DNA of 64,000 nt from Arthrobacter sp. zg-Y1171 (GCF_025244845.1 NZ_CP104264.1:2728001-2792000), one strand, 5' to 3'. Counted from the stretch's first letter, positions 24,337 to 34,044 are shown. Translations and numbers: made by a program. The notes: generated by a model from the letters alone, not told the origin.

Positions 24337-25746
24337 ATGTCGATCACACTCTCGGACCTGCTGGCGGCGGGCGGGCTGGAACTGACGCGCCACGGGTCTG
24401 CGCCCCTGTCTCCACGGCCTATTCAGTGGGTTGCTGTGACCGAACTGGAGGATCCGTCTCCGTTCCTCGGCGGCGGAGAGGTGGTTCTGACTACGGGTCT
24501 GCGGCACGGCAGCAGCGCGGCCCAGCAACGTTTTGTGCAAAGCGTGGAGCGGGCCGGAGCGCTGGGAATCGGTTTCGGCACCGGCCTCAGCCACGCCTCG
24601 GTGCCGGCTCCCCTGCTCGCCGAGGCGGACCGACTCGGCATGCCCGTATTCGAGGTCCCCTACGGCACACCGTTCATGGCTCTGGGAAAGCTGGTTGCGG
24701 ATTCCCTCTCTGCCCAGCACGTCGCGCAGCTGCACCAATTGCTTTCCGGCCATCAGGTGCTGGCAGAGGCGCTGCTCAGCGGCAAGGGACTGCCACGGCT
24801 GCTGGCACAACTCTCCCGACTGGTGGAGGCCGACGTCGCCCTCTTCCAATACGGCGCACCGGTCTTCGCGACCTCCGACCCCGATCCTTCCTGGCGGCGG
24901 ATCCCCGTCCCCACCGGAATGCGGGACCGCTGCACCTTGGCCATTGCCGAACCGTCTGTACAACCGGACATCATTGCCTACGCGCAGAGCCTGATCGGCG
25001 TGGAGTTGAACAACCAGGCCGCCAGGCGGGCCAGCAGCAGGGCCGTCACCGGCCAGCTCCTGGGAGACGTGGTGGATGGCCGGCTCGCAGGCCAGGACGC
25101 TGCTGTGAGGCTGCAGGCTGCGGGTATCGCCACGGACCTGCGGCAAGCCGTGCTTCTGGTGGAAGTAGCGTCCGGCCAGATCCGCACCCTGCCTGCTCTC
25201 CCGCTGCCGACGGGGTTCAACGGCGCGCCCACTGCCCTTCATGAAAACCGGCTGGCTTTGGTGGTTCCCGCTGCCGACGCGAACGGGCTGGCCGCTGAGT
25301 TGAGTGTGTATCTCTTTGGAGCCGGGTTGACGGCAAAGGTGGGGATCGGCGGCTCGTACACCGAAACAGCAGGGCTGCGCTGGAGTTACTACGAGGCACG
25401 GGAGGCACTCCGCAACGGTGCAGCTGTGAACGAACCCGACCGTTTGAACCTCACTTCCCTGCTGATGGCCAGCCGCGATGTTCCGCTATCGGATCTGGCA
25501 GCCGAAGCCCTGGACCCTCTGGTCGCCTTCGACAACAGGCACGGCGCGCAACTGATTCCCACCCTGGACACCTACCTGCTCCTGAACGGATCCGTGGCCG
25601 CCGTCGCCGCGGATCTGGGCCTGCACCGCAACACTGTCCGCTACCGCTTGGCACAGATTGCCGAGCTGACCGGATACGACCCGGCAGTGACCGCAGACCG
25701 GGTACACCTGTACCTTGCGCTGAACGTCCGCCGCTTGGGCAGTTAA
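24337..25746 (+). CDS. PucR-family regulator, likely controlling GABA catabolism
   Basis: A 469-residue PucR/CdaR-type regulator. An N-terminal PucR sensor domain (to about residue 130, with LGGGEVVLTTGLRHG near 45) precedes a GGDEF-like central region and the C-terminal HTH: LLNGSVAAVAADLGLHRNT then VRYRLAQIAELTG near 415-445. It is divergent from patD-gabT. Mycobacterial GabR, of this family, activates gabTD, so the same job is inferred here. Probably translated from a leaderless transcript. It may bind GABA or succinate semialdehyde; not testable from sequence. Confidence 0.85.
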   Translation: MSITLSDLLAAGGLELTRHGSAPLSPRPIQWVAVTELEDPSPFLGGGEVVLTTGLRHGSSAAQQRFVQSVERAGALGIGFGTGLSHASVPAPLLAEADRLGMPVFEVPYGTPFMALGKLVADSLSAQHVAQLHQLLSGHQVLAEALLSGKGLPRLLAQLSRLVEADVALFQYGAPVFATSDPDPSWRRIPVPTGMRDRCTLAIAEPSVQPDIIAYAQSLIGVELNNQAARRASSRAVTGQLLGDVVDGRLAGQDAAVRLQAAGIATDLRQAVLLVEVASGQIRTLPALPLPTGFNGAPTALHENRLALVVPAADANGLAAELSVYLFGAGLTAKVGIGGSYTETAGLRWSYYEAREALRNGAAVNEPDRLNLTSLLMASRDVPLSDLAAEALDPLVAFDNRHGAQLIPTLDTYLLLNGSVAAVAADLGLHRNTVRYRLAQIAELTGYDPAVTADRVHLYLALNVRRLGS

Positions 25747-25755
25747 CCTGTAGGG
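25744..25755 (+). promoter_or_regulatory. leaderless promoter of the glycolipid-binding gene
   Basis: TAACCT (25744-25749) begins in the stop codon of the regulator gene and is followed by six bases and the ATG at 25756. No Shine-Dalgarno is present. Same -10-to-start spacing as the pucR gene. Confidence 0.45.
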
Positions 25756-26385
25756 ATGACTACAACCGCGCAGGCCCGGACCGTCCGCTGGCAGGGACAG
25801 GACGATCCGGAGCGTACGGACACGGTAGTGGTCTCCTTCCGGGACCGGGAGCTAGCCGCAGCCGGCACCTCTGTCACCGCCGAATACCGGGCATCCTGGA
25901 CACTCTCCACCATCCCGGGGTGGGTCACCCGGCGGCTGACGGTAGAGGTGACGGGAAAGGGCTGGTCCCGGAGCCTGGAGCTCGAACGCAGCACCGAGGG
26001 CAGATGGAGCGCGGAGACAACCACGTCCGGACTCACGGACCTGCCCGCCCCCGGGATCGCCGACCCGCGCAGCCTCGACGAAGCTCAGGACTGTGACCTC
26101 GGGCTGTGCCCGCTGACTAACACCATGCCGATCCTGCGGCTGGACCTACTGAACGATTCCGCTCCCCCGGACGAGACACAGCTGACAATGGCCTGGGTGG
26201 AAATGCCCAGCCTGCGGGTCCTGCCCGGCAAGCAGGTGTATTCACAGGTGCGGGCCTACTCCCCTGACGCGGGCCACGCCGTCGTCCTCTACAGCTCGGC
26301 CAACCGCGGGTTCACCGCCGAACTCACCGTGGACGCCGACGGCATGGTCATCGACTATCCCGGACTGGCCACACGCCTGCCCTAG
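25756..26385 (+). CDS. putative glycolipid-binding domain protein
   Basis: A 209-residue soluble, mostly beta-strand protein of the Glycolipid_bind family. The conserved centre is DCDLGLCPLTNTMPILRLDL (about residues 112-131) and the C-terminus has VVLYSSANRGFTAELTVDAD. Ligands of the family are not well defined. There is no signal peptide, so it should act in the cytoplasm. It starts ten bases after the PucR-type regulator stop and could share its transcript or use the overlapping -10. Confidence 0.75.
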   Translation: MTTTAQARTVRWQGQDDPERTDTVVVSFRDRELAAAGTSVTAEYRASWTLSTIPGWVTRRLTVEVTGKGWSRSLELERSTEGRWSAETTTSGLTDLPAPGIADPRSLDEAQDCDLGLCPLTNTMPILRLDLLNDSAPPDETQLTMAWVEMPSLRVLPGKQVYSQVRAYSPDAGHAVVLYSSANRGFTAELTVDADGMVIDYPGLATRLP

Positions 26386-26502
26386 GGCACACGGCCCCAG
26401 GTCCTAAGCTCCCAGGCTCCGCAAAGGTTCCCCACGTCCGGACCCGCTCCGTGTCCCGGCTAGGATTGGAATACATCCACTCAACGCACGCTTGGAGACC
26501 AC

Positions 26503-26931
26503 ATGAGTGAAATTTTCCTGGATCGGTTCCGCGCCTTGGTCCCCAAGTACCTTGAGGACAACTGGAGGGAAGAGGACGGCATCCCCGAAGGGGAGCTCGA
26601 CGCGATGCTGGCTGCCCACGATTTCAACATCCCGCTGGTACTGCGTGAGTTCTACCTCGCCCTCGGCGGATGCGAAGACCTGATGGAGGCCTTCCACTTC
26701 TTCTGGGATCCGGACGAGCTGGAGATCGAAGACGGCTACCTGCTCTTCCTCGAAGATGAGGACGAGAAGTTCGTCTGGGGCATCCGTGCCGACCAGCTGG
26801 ACGTTCCCGACCCCATCGTGTGGCGCCGCAACAACGCGCGCGGTGACTGGCAGAGCGAAGAAGGCACCCTGAGCGAGTATGTCCTGGACATGTTCGAGTG
26901 GGTCTTCGAAGAGGATGAAGACGAGGACTGA
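26503..26931 (+). CDS. SMI1/KNR4 (SUKH)-like small acidic protein
   Basis: A 142-residue, strongly acidic protein ending in EEDEDED. The central LVLREFYLALGGCEDLMEAF (about 46-65) followed by LEIEDGYLLFLEDEDEKFVW resembles the SUKH superfamily, whose members include toxin-immunity proteins. No toxin gene is nearby: the next gene encodes a HIT hydrolase eight bases on. SD GGAG precedes the ATG by five bases. It may simply be a housekeeping SMI1 protein; the assignment is by motif only. Confidence 0.6.
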   Translation: MSEIFLDRFRALVPKYLEDNWREEDGIPEGELDAMLAAHDFNIPLVLREFYLALGGCEDLMEAFHFFWDPDELEIEDGYLLFLEDEDEKFVWGIRADQLDVPDPIVWRRNNARGDWQSEEGTLSEYVLDMFEWVFEEDEDED

Positions 26932-26938
26932 GTCGTCG

Positions 26939-27427
26939 ATGAAGGACGTTTTCCCCGAAACAGCTTGGAAAAGCCACGCGCCGGACGGGTATGAGTGCCC
27001 GTTCTGCGACATGGCCTCGGGCGAATTCCGGTATCCCGGAAACCTCTGTGAGCCCGGGGACCTGATCTACTCCGATGAGCTGGTGCTTGCGTTCATTGCT
27101 TCACACGGGTTTGATCCTGAGCCGGGCCACGTCCTCGTCACGCCGCGCCGGCACTACGAACTGCTCTATGAGCTGCCCGACGACGTCGCCGCGCGGATCA
27201 TGCTCGTGACCCGGGATATGGCGGTGGCCATCAAGAAGGCCTGGCACCCCGACGGCGTCACCACCCGGCAGCACAACGAGCCCGCAGGGAGCCAGCACGT
27301 CTGGCACTACCACCAGCATGTGCTCCCCCGCTGGACGGACGACGGGCTCTACTTCACACCCAAGCGGCCCATCGTGCCGCCGGCTGTCCGGGCCCGCAAG
27401 GCCGCCGAGCTGCGCGCGGTCCTGTAG
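26939..27427 (+). CDS. HIT-family hydrolase
   Basis: A 162-residue nucleotide-binding protein of the histidine-triad family, hydrolysing nucleoside phosphoramidates or dinucleotides. The triad is complete in WHYHQHVLPR (His123, His125 and catalytic His127). Cys20 and Cys23 (CPFC) form half of the zinc site. I start at ATG 26939, seven bases after the SUKH-like stop; an upstream start would overlap that gene. The two genes are likely co-transcribed. Converges with hepT. Confidence 0.88.
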   Translation: MKDVFPETAWKSHAPDGYECPFCDMASGEFRYPGNLCEPGDLIYSDELVLAFIASHGFDPEPGHVLVTPRRHYELLYELPDDVAARIMLVTRDMAVAIKKAWHPDGVTTRQHNEPAGSQHVWHYHQHVLPRWTDDGLYFTPKRPIVPPAVRARKAAELRAVL

Positions 27428-27495
27428 CCGCAGTTCCAGCAGGAAACCGCAGCCGTGCGAGGAATTTCGGGAATCAGCCGGCCCGGCAGCAGAAC

Positions 27496-28551
27496 CTAGA
27501 CCTCGCGGTTGACCACTGCTCGCGCAAAGGCGGCCAGGGCTTCCTTCACGACGGAGTCGGGCAGCGGTGCGAGGGCAGCTACGGCGTCTTCGGACCAGCT
27601 GCGTGCAACTTCCCAGGACTGTTCGGTGACCGGGCTGCTGCGCAGGGCAGCTACGGCTTCGGCCAGCGCCTCGTCCGAGCTCAAGTCCTTTTCCACCAGT
27701 TCGAGCACGGCTGCAGCGTCGGCATCCCCGCCGGCTGCGGCACGTCGGAGCAGCAGCACGGGCAAGGTCGGAACGCCTTCGCGCAGGTCGGTGCCCGGCG
27801 TCTTCCCGGACTTCGCCTGCTTGCCCGTAACGTCAATGACGTCGTCGGCCAGTTGGAAGGCGATGCCCACCTTCTCGCCGTACTCAACCATGATGTCGAT
27901 GGTTTCCTGGCCCGCACCGGAGAACAATGCACCGAACTGGCCGGAGGCGGCAATCAGGGATCCGGTCTTGTCCGCGATGACGGACAGGTAGTGTTCGAGC
28001 GGATCCTGGCCTTCGGCAGGGCCGACGGTTTCATGCAGCTGGCCCAGGCACAGCCGCTCGAACGTGTGTGCCTGGATAGCCAGCGCCGGGCCGCCCAGGG
28101 CGGAGACCAGGCTGGAAGCCCGCGCGAAGATGAGGTCGCCGGTGAGCACGGCAACCGAGTTGCCCCAGAGTTCATGCGCAGTCGGGGCTCCGCGCCGGTA
28201 CGGTGCCTCGTCCATCACGTCGTCGTGGTAGAGCGTGGCAAGATGCGTCAGCTCGACGACCACGGCCGACTGGATAACCTTTTCCGGCGCATCCTCGGCA
28301 CCGAGATGGGAAGCCAGAAGGGTCAGGAGCGGGCGGATCCGCTTGCCGCCGGCCTCCACAAGGTGCCGGGAGGTGACGTCGGCGAAGGGATCGGAGTTGG
28401 CTACAGCTTCGCGCAGCCGCAGTTCCACCTGCTCCAGGGATGCGGCCATTGACGGGCCAAGCCTCGGGTCCTCAGCCAGCAGGGCGAAGCCCGGCGGCAG
28501 TGCGGAAGTGGCCGGCACGGTTTCCGGGCTGGTGTTGGTGGATTCAGTCAC
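27496..28551 (-). CDS. hepT: long-chain polyprenyl diphosphate synthase for menaquinone
   Basis: Trans-prenyltransferase of 351 residues making the side chain of menaquinone. Both aspartate-rich motifs are complete: LYHDDVMDEAPYRRG (first DDxxD) and FQLADDVIDVTGK (second DDxxD). This differs from crtE, which has DDLLG, and from its shorter product. It follows menJ and menG on the same strand, 49 bases after the menJ stop. Chain length (C35 to C45) cannot be set from sequence with confidence; Arthrobacter typically makes MK-8 or MK-9. Confidence 0.88.
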   Translation of the reverse strand: MTESTNTSPETVPATSALPPGFALLAEDPRLGPSMAASLEQVELRLREAVANSDPFADVTSRHLVEAGGKRIRPLLTLLASHLGAEDAPEKVIQSAVVVELTHLATLYHDDVMDEAPYRRGAPTAHELWGNSVAVLTGDLIFARASSLVSALGGPALAIQAHTFERLCLGQLHETVGPAEGQDPLEHYLSVIADKTGSLIAASGQFGALFSGAGQETIDIMVEYGEKVGIAFQLADDVIDVTGKQAKSGKTPGTDLREGVPTLPVLLLRRAAAGGDADAAAVLELVEKDLSSDEALAEAVAALRSSPVTEQSWEVARSWSEDAVAALAPLPDSVVKEALAAFARAVVNREV

Positions 28552-28600
28552 TGTTCAAGACTCACTATTTGTCGGAACGGGTGGACAACAGGCATAGAAG

Positions 28601-29929
28601 TCACGGGTGCTGCGCGGGCTGCCGGGGAGTTATCGGCGTTCCTTGGTTGCTTGCCGGCGGAACCAGCATTTCCAGTAAGGCAATCACTCTATCCTCTATG
28701 CCCTTGGAACTGCTGTCCGTCAGGTTAGCGAGCATACGCACCACGAAACGCATAAGCACGGGAATCGGCATTCCTGTGCGCAGTGCCAGTTTCATGACTG
28801 CGGGGCGGCCGATCATGGCGGCGAAAATGCGGCCGAGCGTGAAGTGGCTGCCCCATTCATCCCGCACGTGACCGGCATAGGCGCGCAGTTCGACGTCGAA
28901 CGCGGCCCGTGATGTGAGCAGGCCCGGCGCCAGTGCGGCCCCGGAGCCTTCGATGATGTGTTCGGCCGCAAACCGGGCCGATTCCATCGCGTAGGAAATG
29001 CCTTCACCGTTGAACGGGCTGACCATGCCGCCGGCATCGCCGAGCAGCAGCAGCCCCGGCGAGTAGTGCGGCGTGCGGTTGAAGCCCATGGGCAGGGCTG
29101 CCCCGCGGATCTCGCCCACTTGGTTTTCCGGGGTGAAGCCCCATTCTGCGGGCATGCCGGCGGTCCAGTCGCGCAGGACCTTGCGGTAGTCCAGCTTTCC
29201 GAATTCCTTGGAAGAGTTCAGGATGCCCAGGCCGACGTTGGACGTTCCGTCTCCCACCCCGAAGACCCAGCCGTAGCCGGGCAGCGGGTTGCCGGAGGCA
29301 TCCGGAAGCTCCAGCCAGCCTTCCATCCAGTCGTCATTGGTGCGCGGGCTCTCGAAGTAGGTGCGCACGGCCACGCCCATGGGACGGTCGTCGCGTTTTT
29401 CGATGCCCACGCTCAGGGCGGTCCGGCTCGAGTTTCCGTCGGCAGCCAGGACGACGTCGGCGAAGAACTCCCGCCGTTCGCCTGTGCGCCTCCCGTTTTC
29501 ATCCAGGATGTTGGCGACTGCACCTTCCACGCGTCCGTCGTCGCCGCGGATGGCAGAGACCACTGTGTGCCGCTCAAGGATCTTCGCTCCGGCAGCCTGC
29601 GCGTGGCGGGCAAGGGCCTCGTCGAAACCGAGACGGGTACGGATCAGGCCGTAATCCGGGAAATCCGAGAGCGCAGGCCACGGCAGTTCCAGTGTCCGGC
29701 CGCCGGCAATCAGGCGTAGCCCCTTATTCCGGCGCCACCCTTCGGCTTCTTCGTGCGGCAGGCCCAGGAACTGGATTTCGCGCACGGCGCGGGGGGTCAG
29801 GCCGTCGCCGCAGACCTTTTCCCGCGGGAAAGCGGTCTTTTCGAGAACGGTGACATCCACCCCTGCAGAGGCGAGGTAGTACGCGGCTGTGGAACCGGCC
29901 GGGCCGGCACCGACAATAAGGACCTTCAC
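28601..29929 (-). CDS. menJ: geranylgeranyl-reductase-family menaquinone reductase
   Basis: FAD-dependent reductase of 442 residues that saturates a menaquinone isoprene unit in actinobacteria (giving MK-n(H2)). The FAD site [20 protein letters not shown] begins at residue 3, [17 protein letters not shown] lies near 160, and [20 protein letters not shown] near 295, all typical of the GGR/MenJ family. The GTG at 29929 overlaps the menG stop (GTGA); longer upstream frames are artefacts. Flanked by menG and hepT, which supports the menaquinone role over chlorophyll or archaeal lipid roles. Confidence 0.85.
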   Translation of the reverse strand: MKVLIVGAGPAGSTAAYYLASAGVDVTVLEKTAFPREKVCGDGLTPRAVREIQFLGLPHEEAEGWRRNKGLRLIAGGRTLELPWPALSDFPDYGLIRTRLGFDEALARHAQAAGAKILERHTVVSAIRGDDGRVEGAVANILDENGRRTGERREFFADVVLAADGNSSRTALSVGIEKRDDRPMGVAVRTYFESPRTNDDWMEGWLELPDASGNPLPGYGWVFGVGDGTSNVGLGILNSSKEFGKLDYRKVLRDWTAGMPAEWGFTPENQVGEIRGAALPMGFNRTPHYSPGLLLLGDAGGMVSPFNGEGISYAMESARFAAEHIIEGSGAALAPGLLTSRAAFDVELRAYAGHVRDEWGSHFTLGRIFAAMIGRPAVMKLALRTGMPIPVLMRFVVRMLANLTDSSSKGIEDRVIALLEMLVPPASNQGTPITPRQPAQHP

Positions 29930-30636
29930 TTGGCCGGATGCCCTCCGGGCTTGACGGCGCGGTGCACAGCCACGATGCCGCCGGTCAGGTTGCGGTAGGC
30001 AACATCCTGCCAGCCGGTTTCCGCAATCCAGGCGGCCAGGCCGTCCTGGTTCGGCCAGGCCCGGATGGATTCGGCGAGGTAGACGTAGGCATCGGGATTG
30101 GAGGCGACCTTGCGGGCGATCGAAGGAAGGGCACGCATCAGGTATTCGGTGTACATGGTGCGCCACACCGGAATGACCGGCGAAGAGAATTCCGCAATGA
30201 CAAGGCGGCCGCCGGGCTTGGTGACCCGGAGCATTTCCGCCAGGGCCTTTTTCGGCTCGTTGACGTTGCGGAGGCCGAAGGAGATGGTGGAGGCGTCGAA
30301 GGAGTTGTCTTCGAACGGCAGGTTGGTGGCATCACCGGCAACGAAGTCGATATCCGGGCGCCGGCGCTTGCCGACCTTGAGCATCCCGAGCGAGAAGTCG
30401 CAGGCAACGACGTCGATTCCCGCGTCCGCGTAGGGCTCACTTGAGGTGCCGGTGCCGGCGGCCAGGTCCAGGACCCGCTGTCCGGGCACGGCTCCGACGG
30501 CGTCCACCACAATGCGGCGCCAGCGGCGCGTCTGCCCCAGGGACAGCACGTCGTTTACGACGTCGTATTTAGGTGCCACGTCATCAAACATGGCAGCAAC
30601 TTCATCCGGGCGTTTTTCCAACGATGCGCGGTTCAC
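29926..30636 (-). CDS. menG: demethylmenaquinone methyltransferase
   Basis: SAM-dependent methyltransferase of 236 residues for the last step of menaquinone synthesis. The motif [12 protein letters not shown] (near residue 53) is the SAM site, [14 protein letters not shown] (near 75) the second motif, and the UbiE/MenG signatures [20 protein letters not shown] near 17-36 and [15 protein letters not shown] near 120 are present. It heads the menG-menJ-hepT operon and is divergent from menF by 119 bases, a shared control region. Confidence 0.92.
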   Translation of the reverse strand: MNRASLEKRPDEVAAMFDDVAPKYDVVNDVLSLGQTRRWRRIVVDAVGAVPGQRVLDLAAGTGTSSEPYADAGIDVVACDFSLGMLKVGKRRRPDIDFVAGDATNLPFEDNSFDASTISFGLRNVNEPKKALAEMLRVTKPGGRLVIAEFSSPVIPVWRTMYTEYLMRALPSIARKVASNPDAYVYLAESIRAWPNQDGLAAWIAETGWQDVAYRNLTGGIVAVHRAVKPGGHPAK

Positions 30637-30740
30637 TCTGTCATTGTCTCAAACAATGGGAGGGCCGCCGAACCGGCCGCTGCGCTGTCGTGTTGCTCTC
30701 AGCCACGGACCCCGATATCGGGCAGGTACCTACGGCGGAG

Positions 30741-30746
30741 TAGTCT
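30741..30746 (+). promoter_or_regulatory. -10 box of menF
   Basis: TAGTCT on the plus strand, nine bases ahead of the menF ATG (30756), implying a leader of only about three bases. No -35 or Shine-Dalgarno is evident. Confidence 0.4.
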
Positions 30747-30755
30747 GGAACCACT

Positions 30756-32105
30756 ATGACCACCCTGCGTTCTGTGACAGTGCCCGTCGGTGAGCTTTCC
30801 GCCGCCATCGGTCTCCTGGAGTATCTGGTTCTTGACGAGCAACTGTGCTGGATTCGGCGCCAGGAGGGACTGGTCGGCTTTGGAGAAGCGGCCCGCTTCA
30901 CTTCCAGCGGCCCCGAGCGCTTTGCCCGCGCACAGGAATGGTGGCGGTCCCTCCTTGCGGAAGCCGACGTCGAGAACCCTCTTAACACTCCCGGCACCGG
31001 CATCGTCGCCTTTGGCTCCTTCGCTTTTTCCAAACGCTCCCCCTTTGAATCCCGCCTGGTGGTTCCGGAAATCGTCGTCGGGCTGCGCGACGGCGCCGGC
31101 TGGGTGACGTACACAACCGCGGATCCCGAAGCGGAACTAAACGCGGAGACAGCGAAGGCCGCCCTGGCCCGCTATCTGGACGATCTACCGCTCTACCGGG
31201 AAAGCGATCCCGCCGACCGGGTCCTGCCGGGAATGCTGAGCGAGTCGGAGTGGAAAAATGCCGTGGCGCGGTCGGTGGCCCATGTAGCAGCCGGCGATTT
31301 GAGCAAGATTGTCCTGGCCCGCGACATTGCCGTGGAGTTGGGCAGCCCCCTCGTGGCTTCACAGGTACTGCGTGAACTGGCCGTGCGCTACCGCGACTGC
31401 TGGACGTATTCGGTGGACGGCTTGATCGGGTCCACGCCCGAGATGCTGATCAAGGTCGAAAACGGCACCGCCGAGGCACGCGTGCTGGCCGGAACACTGG
31501 ACCGCGCTACTGCTCCTGCCGACGATCCCCACTACGCCAAGCGGGTGCTGGCCGGGTCCGCCAAGCAGCAGCACGAGCATCAAATTGCCATCGATTCCCT
31601 CACCCGGTCCCTTGAGCCTTTCACCTCGTCGATGACTTCCCACACGGAGCCGTTTGTCCTTGAACTGCCCAACGTCTGGCATCTGGCCTCCGACGTCACT
31701 GCCGAGCTCGCGCGGGATGCGGGCGGACTGATTCCCACGCCCCTGACCCTGGTCGAAGCGCTGCATCCCACTGCCGCTGTCTGCGGCTTCCCCACCAGCG
31801 TGGCCGGCGAACTTATTAGTGAGCTTGAACACATGGACCGCGGCCCCTACTCCGGACCCGTCGGCTGGATGGACGCTGCCGGAAACGGTGAATGGGGTAT
31901 CGCCCTGCGCGGCGCTGTGATCGAGAGCCGCACGGAAGTGCGCCTTTATGCAGGCTGTGGAATTGTGGCCGGCTCCAATCCTGCCGCGGAACTAGAGGAA
32001 ACCTGGAGCAAGTTCCGTCCAATGCTTGAGGCCCTGGGCTTGGACCGGCCCCGCGCCGTTCCGGTGCGCAACCCCGATTTCGCATCCTCTCCCGCCGGCT
32101 CCTGA
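30756..32105 (+). CDS. menF: menaquinone-specific isochorismate synthase
   Basis: Chorismate-utilising enzyme of 449 residues that makes isochorismate, first step of menaquinone synthesis. The chorismate-binding domain has GDLSKIVLARDI (near 185), GSTPEMLIKVENGTAEARVL (near 225) and the end motif YAGCGIVAGSNPAAELEET (near 405), along with HPTAAVCGFP (near 338). It is divergent from menG. An EntC-type role in siderophore synthesis is possible in principle, but the men context argues against it. A polar amino acid ABC operon follows. Confidence 0.9.
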   Translation: MTTLRSVTVPVGELSAAIGLLEYLVLDEQLCWIRRQEGLVGFGEAARFTSSGPERFARAQEWWRSLLAEADVENPLNTPGTGIVAFGSFAFSKRSPFESRLVVPEIVVGLRDGAGWVTYTTADPEAELNAETAKAALARYLDDLPLYRESDPADRVLPGMLSESEWKNAVARSVAHVAAGDLSKIVLARDIAVELGSPLVASQVLRELAVRYRDCWTYSVDGLIGSTPEMLIKVENGTAEARVLAGTLDRATAPADDPHYAKRVLAGSAKQQHEHQIAIDSLTRSLEPFTSSMTSHTEPFVLELPNVWHLASDVTAELARDAGGLIPTPLTLVEALHPTAAVCGFPTSVAGELISELEHMDRGPYSGPVGWMDAAGNGEWGIALRGAVIESRTEVRLYAGCGIVAGSNPAAELEETWSKFRPMLEALGLDRPRAVPVRNPDFASSPAGS

Positions 32106-32175
32106 GGCCCCTCGCCCCCACCTGCGGAGACCGGCTGCATAACCGTTTGGTTCGTTGCATAAATTTACAGTGGGT

Positions 32176-32181
32176 AGAATA
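32176..32181 (+). promoter_or_regulatory. -10 box of the amino acid ABC operon
   Basis: TAGAAT on the plus strand, about 110 bases before the first binding-protein gene. A direct repeat TGCATAA occurs twice upstream (near 32137 and 32157). The -35 is unclear. Confidence 0.4.
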
Positions 32182-32291
32182 GAAACTCGGATCGTGCCGT
32201 CGTGGCCGTTCCGCCCTATGCCGCTCTGGAGACGGTTTGGTTTCCGCCTGCGGCCTCTTCTGTTCCTGCCGACCTAAGGTTCTGAATCGCA

Positions 32292-33071
32292 ATGCCGCAC
32301 AAAGCCCGCACCACTCTTGCCGCCTTCCTTGCTATCGGAGCGTTGTCCCTGACCGCCTGCGGCGGAGGAGACGACTCCGCGGAGTCCGGTCTCACGACCG
32401 TCAACGAGGGCACCCTCACGGTGTGCTCCAACGTTCCTTTCAAGCCGTTCGAATACGTGGTGGACGGTGAGTTCACCGGCTTCGATATCGAGCTCACCCG
32501 CGAAATTGCCAAGGGCATGGGCCTGGAGCATGAGGTGCAGAACGTTGGATTCGACGGCCTGCAGAGCGGAACCGTACTGGCCGCCCGCCAGTGCGATGTG
32601 ATTGCCGCGGCCATGTCCATCACCGATGAGCGGGCCGAGAAACTGGCATTTTCGGACCCGTACTATGACTCGCCTCAGACCCTCCTGGTTCCTGCCGATT
32701 CCTCGGTTGCTTCCCTGGCAGACCTCAAGGGCAAGAAGGTAGGGGTCCAGCAGGGCACCACCGGTGAGAGCTACGCACGGGAAAACGCCGCCGACGCCGA
32801 GATTATGTCCTTCCAGACCGATGCGGAGCTGTTCCAGGGACTGCAGGCCGGAAACATTGATGCGGTCCTCCAGGACCACGCGGTGAACCAGGACCACACC
32901 GAGGACGGCAAGTTCCGGATCTCAGCGAGCTTCGAGACGGGTGAGTCCTATGGCTTCGCCATGAAGAAGGAAGGCAGCGAGGAACTGGTTTCGAAGGTGA
33001 ATGAACAGCTTGCTGATCTACGGGAGAATGGCAAGTACCAGGAGCTCCACGACCGGTTCTTCACGAAGTAG
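32292..33071 (+). CDS. amino acid ABC transporter substrate-binding lipoprotein 1
   Basis: A 259-residue extracytoplasmic solute-binding protein. The lipoprotein signal has a hydrophobic core (AAFLAIGALSL) ending in the lipobox LTAC, with Cys23 to be lipidated. The mature part is SBP family 3: FTGFDIELTREIAKGMGL near 55, AAMSITDERAEKLAFSDPYY near 110 and KVGVQQGTTGESYA near 150. It likely binds a polar amino acid. Tandem paralogue of the next gene, including its TAAGGTT ribosome-binding region. Confidence 0.88.
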   Translation: MPHKARTTLAAFLAIGALSLTACGGGDDSAESGLTTVNEGTLTVCSNVPFKPFEYVVDGEFTGFDIELTREIAKGMGLEHEVQNVGFDGLQSGTVLAARQCDVIAAAMSITDERAEKLAFSDPYYDSPQTLLVPADSSVASLADLKGKKVGVQQGTTGESYARENAADAEIMSFQTDAELFQGLQAGNIDAVLQDHAVNQDHTEDGKFRISASFETGESYGFAMKKEGSEELVSKVNEQLADLRENGKYQELHDRFFTK

Positions 33072-33240
33072 CAGCCCAGGGAACCGGGTGCCGCAGTACG
33101 GCACGCCACGGGGCTTCTGTTTTGCTGCCGACAGTGGCGGACACGTTACCGAAATATGGACTACGTACGCTCTAGACTGCATCCCAATACCCAGCTACGG
33201 GTGAGACTGCTCACACCGTCCGACGTAAGGTTGTTAACCA

Positions 33241-34029
33241 ATGCCGTACAAAGCCCGCACCGCCGCCTTCGCCTTTTTGGCTATCGGCGCCCTTTCGCTG
33301 ACCGCCTGCGGTGGTGACGACGCCGGAGCCTCCGACGACGCTGCCAACGGATACAACCTGGTATCCGAAGGCACGCTGACAGTCTGCTCGGACATCCCGT
33401 ACGTTCCGTTCGAGTATGAAGAGAACGGCGAATACACCGGTTTCGACATGGACCTGGTCAAGGAGATCGCGACCGGCCTTGACCTTGAACTCGCAGTCCA
33501 GGACGCCGGGTTCGAGGGAATTGCCAGCGGCACCGTGCTCGCGGCGGGACAGTGTGACCTTGAGGCCAGCGCAATCACCATCACCCCGGAACGTCAAGAG
33601 GCCATGGGCTTCGCCGATCCGTACTATGACTCGCTGCAGTCGCTGCTGGTCCCCGTCGACTCGGACATCAAGAGCATCGAGGACCTGGAGGGCAAGAAGC
33701 TCGGCGTCCAGGGAAACACCACCGGTGAGTCCTACGCCCGCGAGAATGCTCCCGGAGCGGAAATCGTGGCTTTCCCGAGCGATGCCGAACTCTTCCCTGC
33801 CATCCAGTCCGGTAACGTCGATGCTGTGCTCCAGGACCTGCCGGTGAACATTGGACACACGGAGGATGGTGAATTCACCATCGCCGAAGAGTATGAGACG
33901 GATGAGTCCTACGGCTTCGCCATGAAGAAGGACAACACCGAACTCATCTCCGCCGTCAATGAGCAGCTCACCAAGCTGCGGGACAACGGCAAGTACCAGG
34001 AAATCTACGACAAGTACTTCACCGAATAA
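33241..34029 (+). CDS. amino acid ABC transporter substrate-binding lipoprotein 2
   Basis: A 262-residue SBP family 3 lipoprotein, closely similar to the preceding one, lipobox LTAC with Cys23. Shared segments include YTGFDMDLVKEIATGLDL, FADPYYDSLQSLLVP and the NTTGESYARENAPGAE loop. It probably arose by tandem duplication; differences in the pocket region (for example ITITPERQEAMG versus MSITDERAEKLA) may change specificity. A strong terminator follows its stop, between it and the permease, which would raise binding protein over permease. Confidence 0.9.
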   Translation: MPYKARTAAFAFLAIGALSLTACGGDDAGASDDAANGYNLVSEGTLTVCSDIPYVPFEYEENGEYTGFDMDLVKEIATGLDLELAVQDAGFEGIASGTVLAAGQCDLEASAITITPERQEAMGFADPYYDSLQSLLVPVDSDIKSIEDLEGKKLGVQGNTTGESYARENAPGAEIVAFPSDAELFPAIQSGNVDAVLQDLPVNIGHTEDGEFTIAEEYETDESYGFAMKKDNTELISAVNEQLTKLRDNGKYQEIYDKYFTE

Positions 34030-34044
34030 CGCCTAGACCACTGA

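Noticed and set aside
33088..33104. GTGCCG-CAGTA-CGGCAC hairpin after the first binding-protein gene
   Set aside because: Only a six-bp stem with a T-run too far downstream to call it a terminator.
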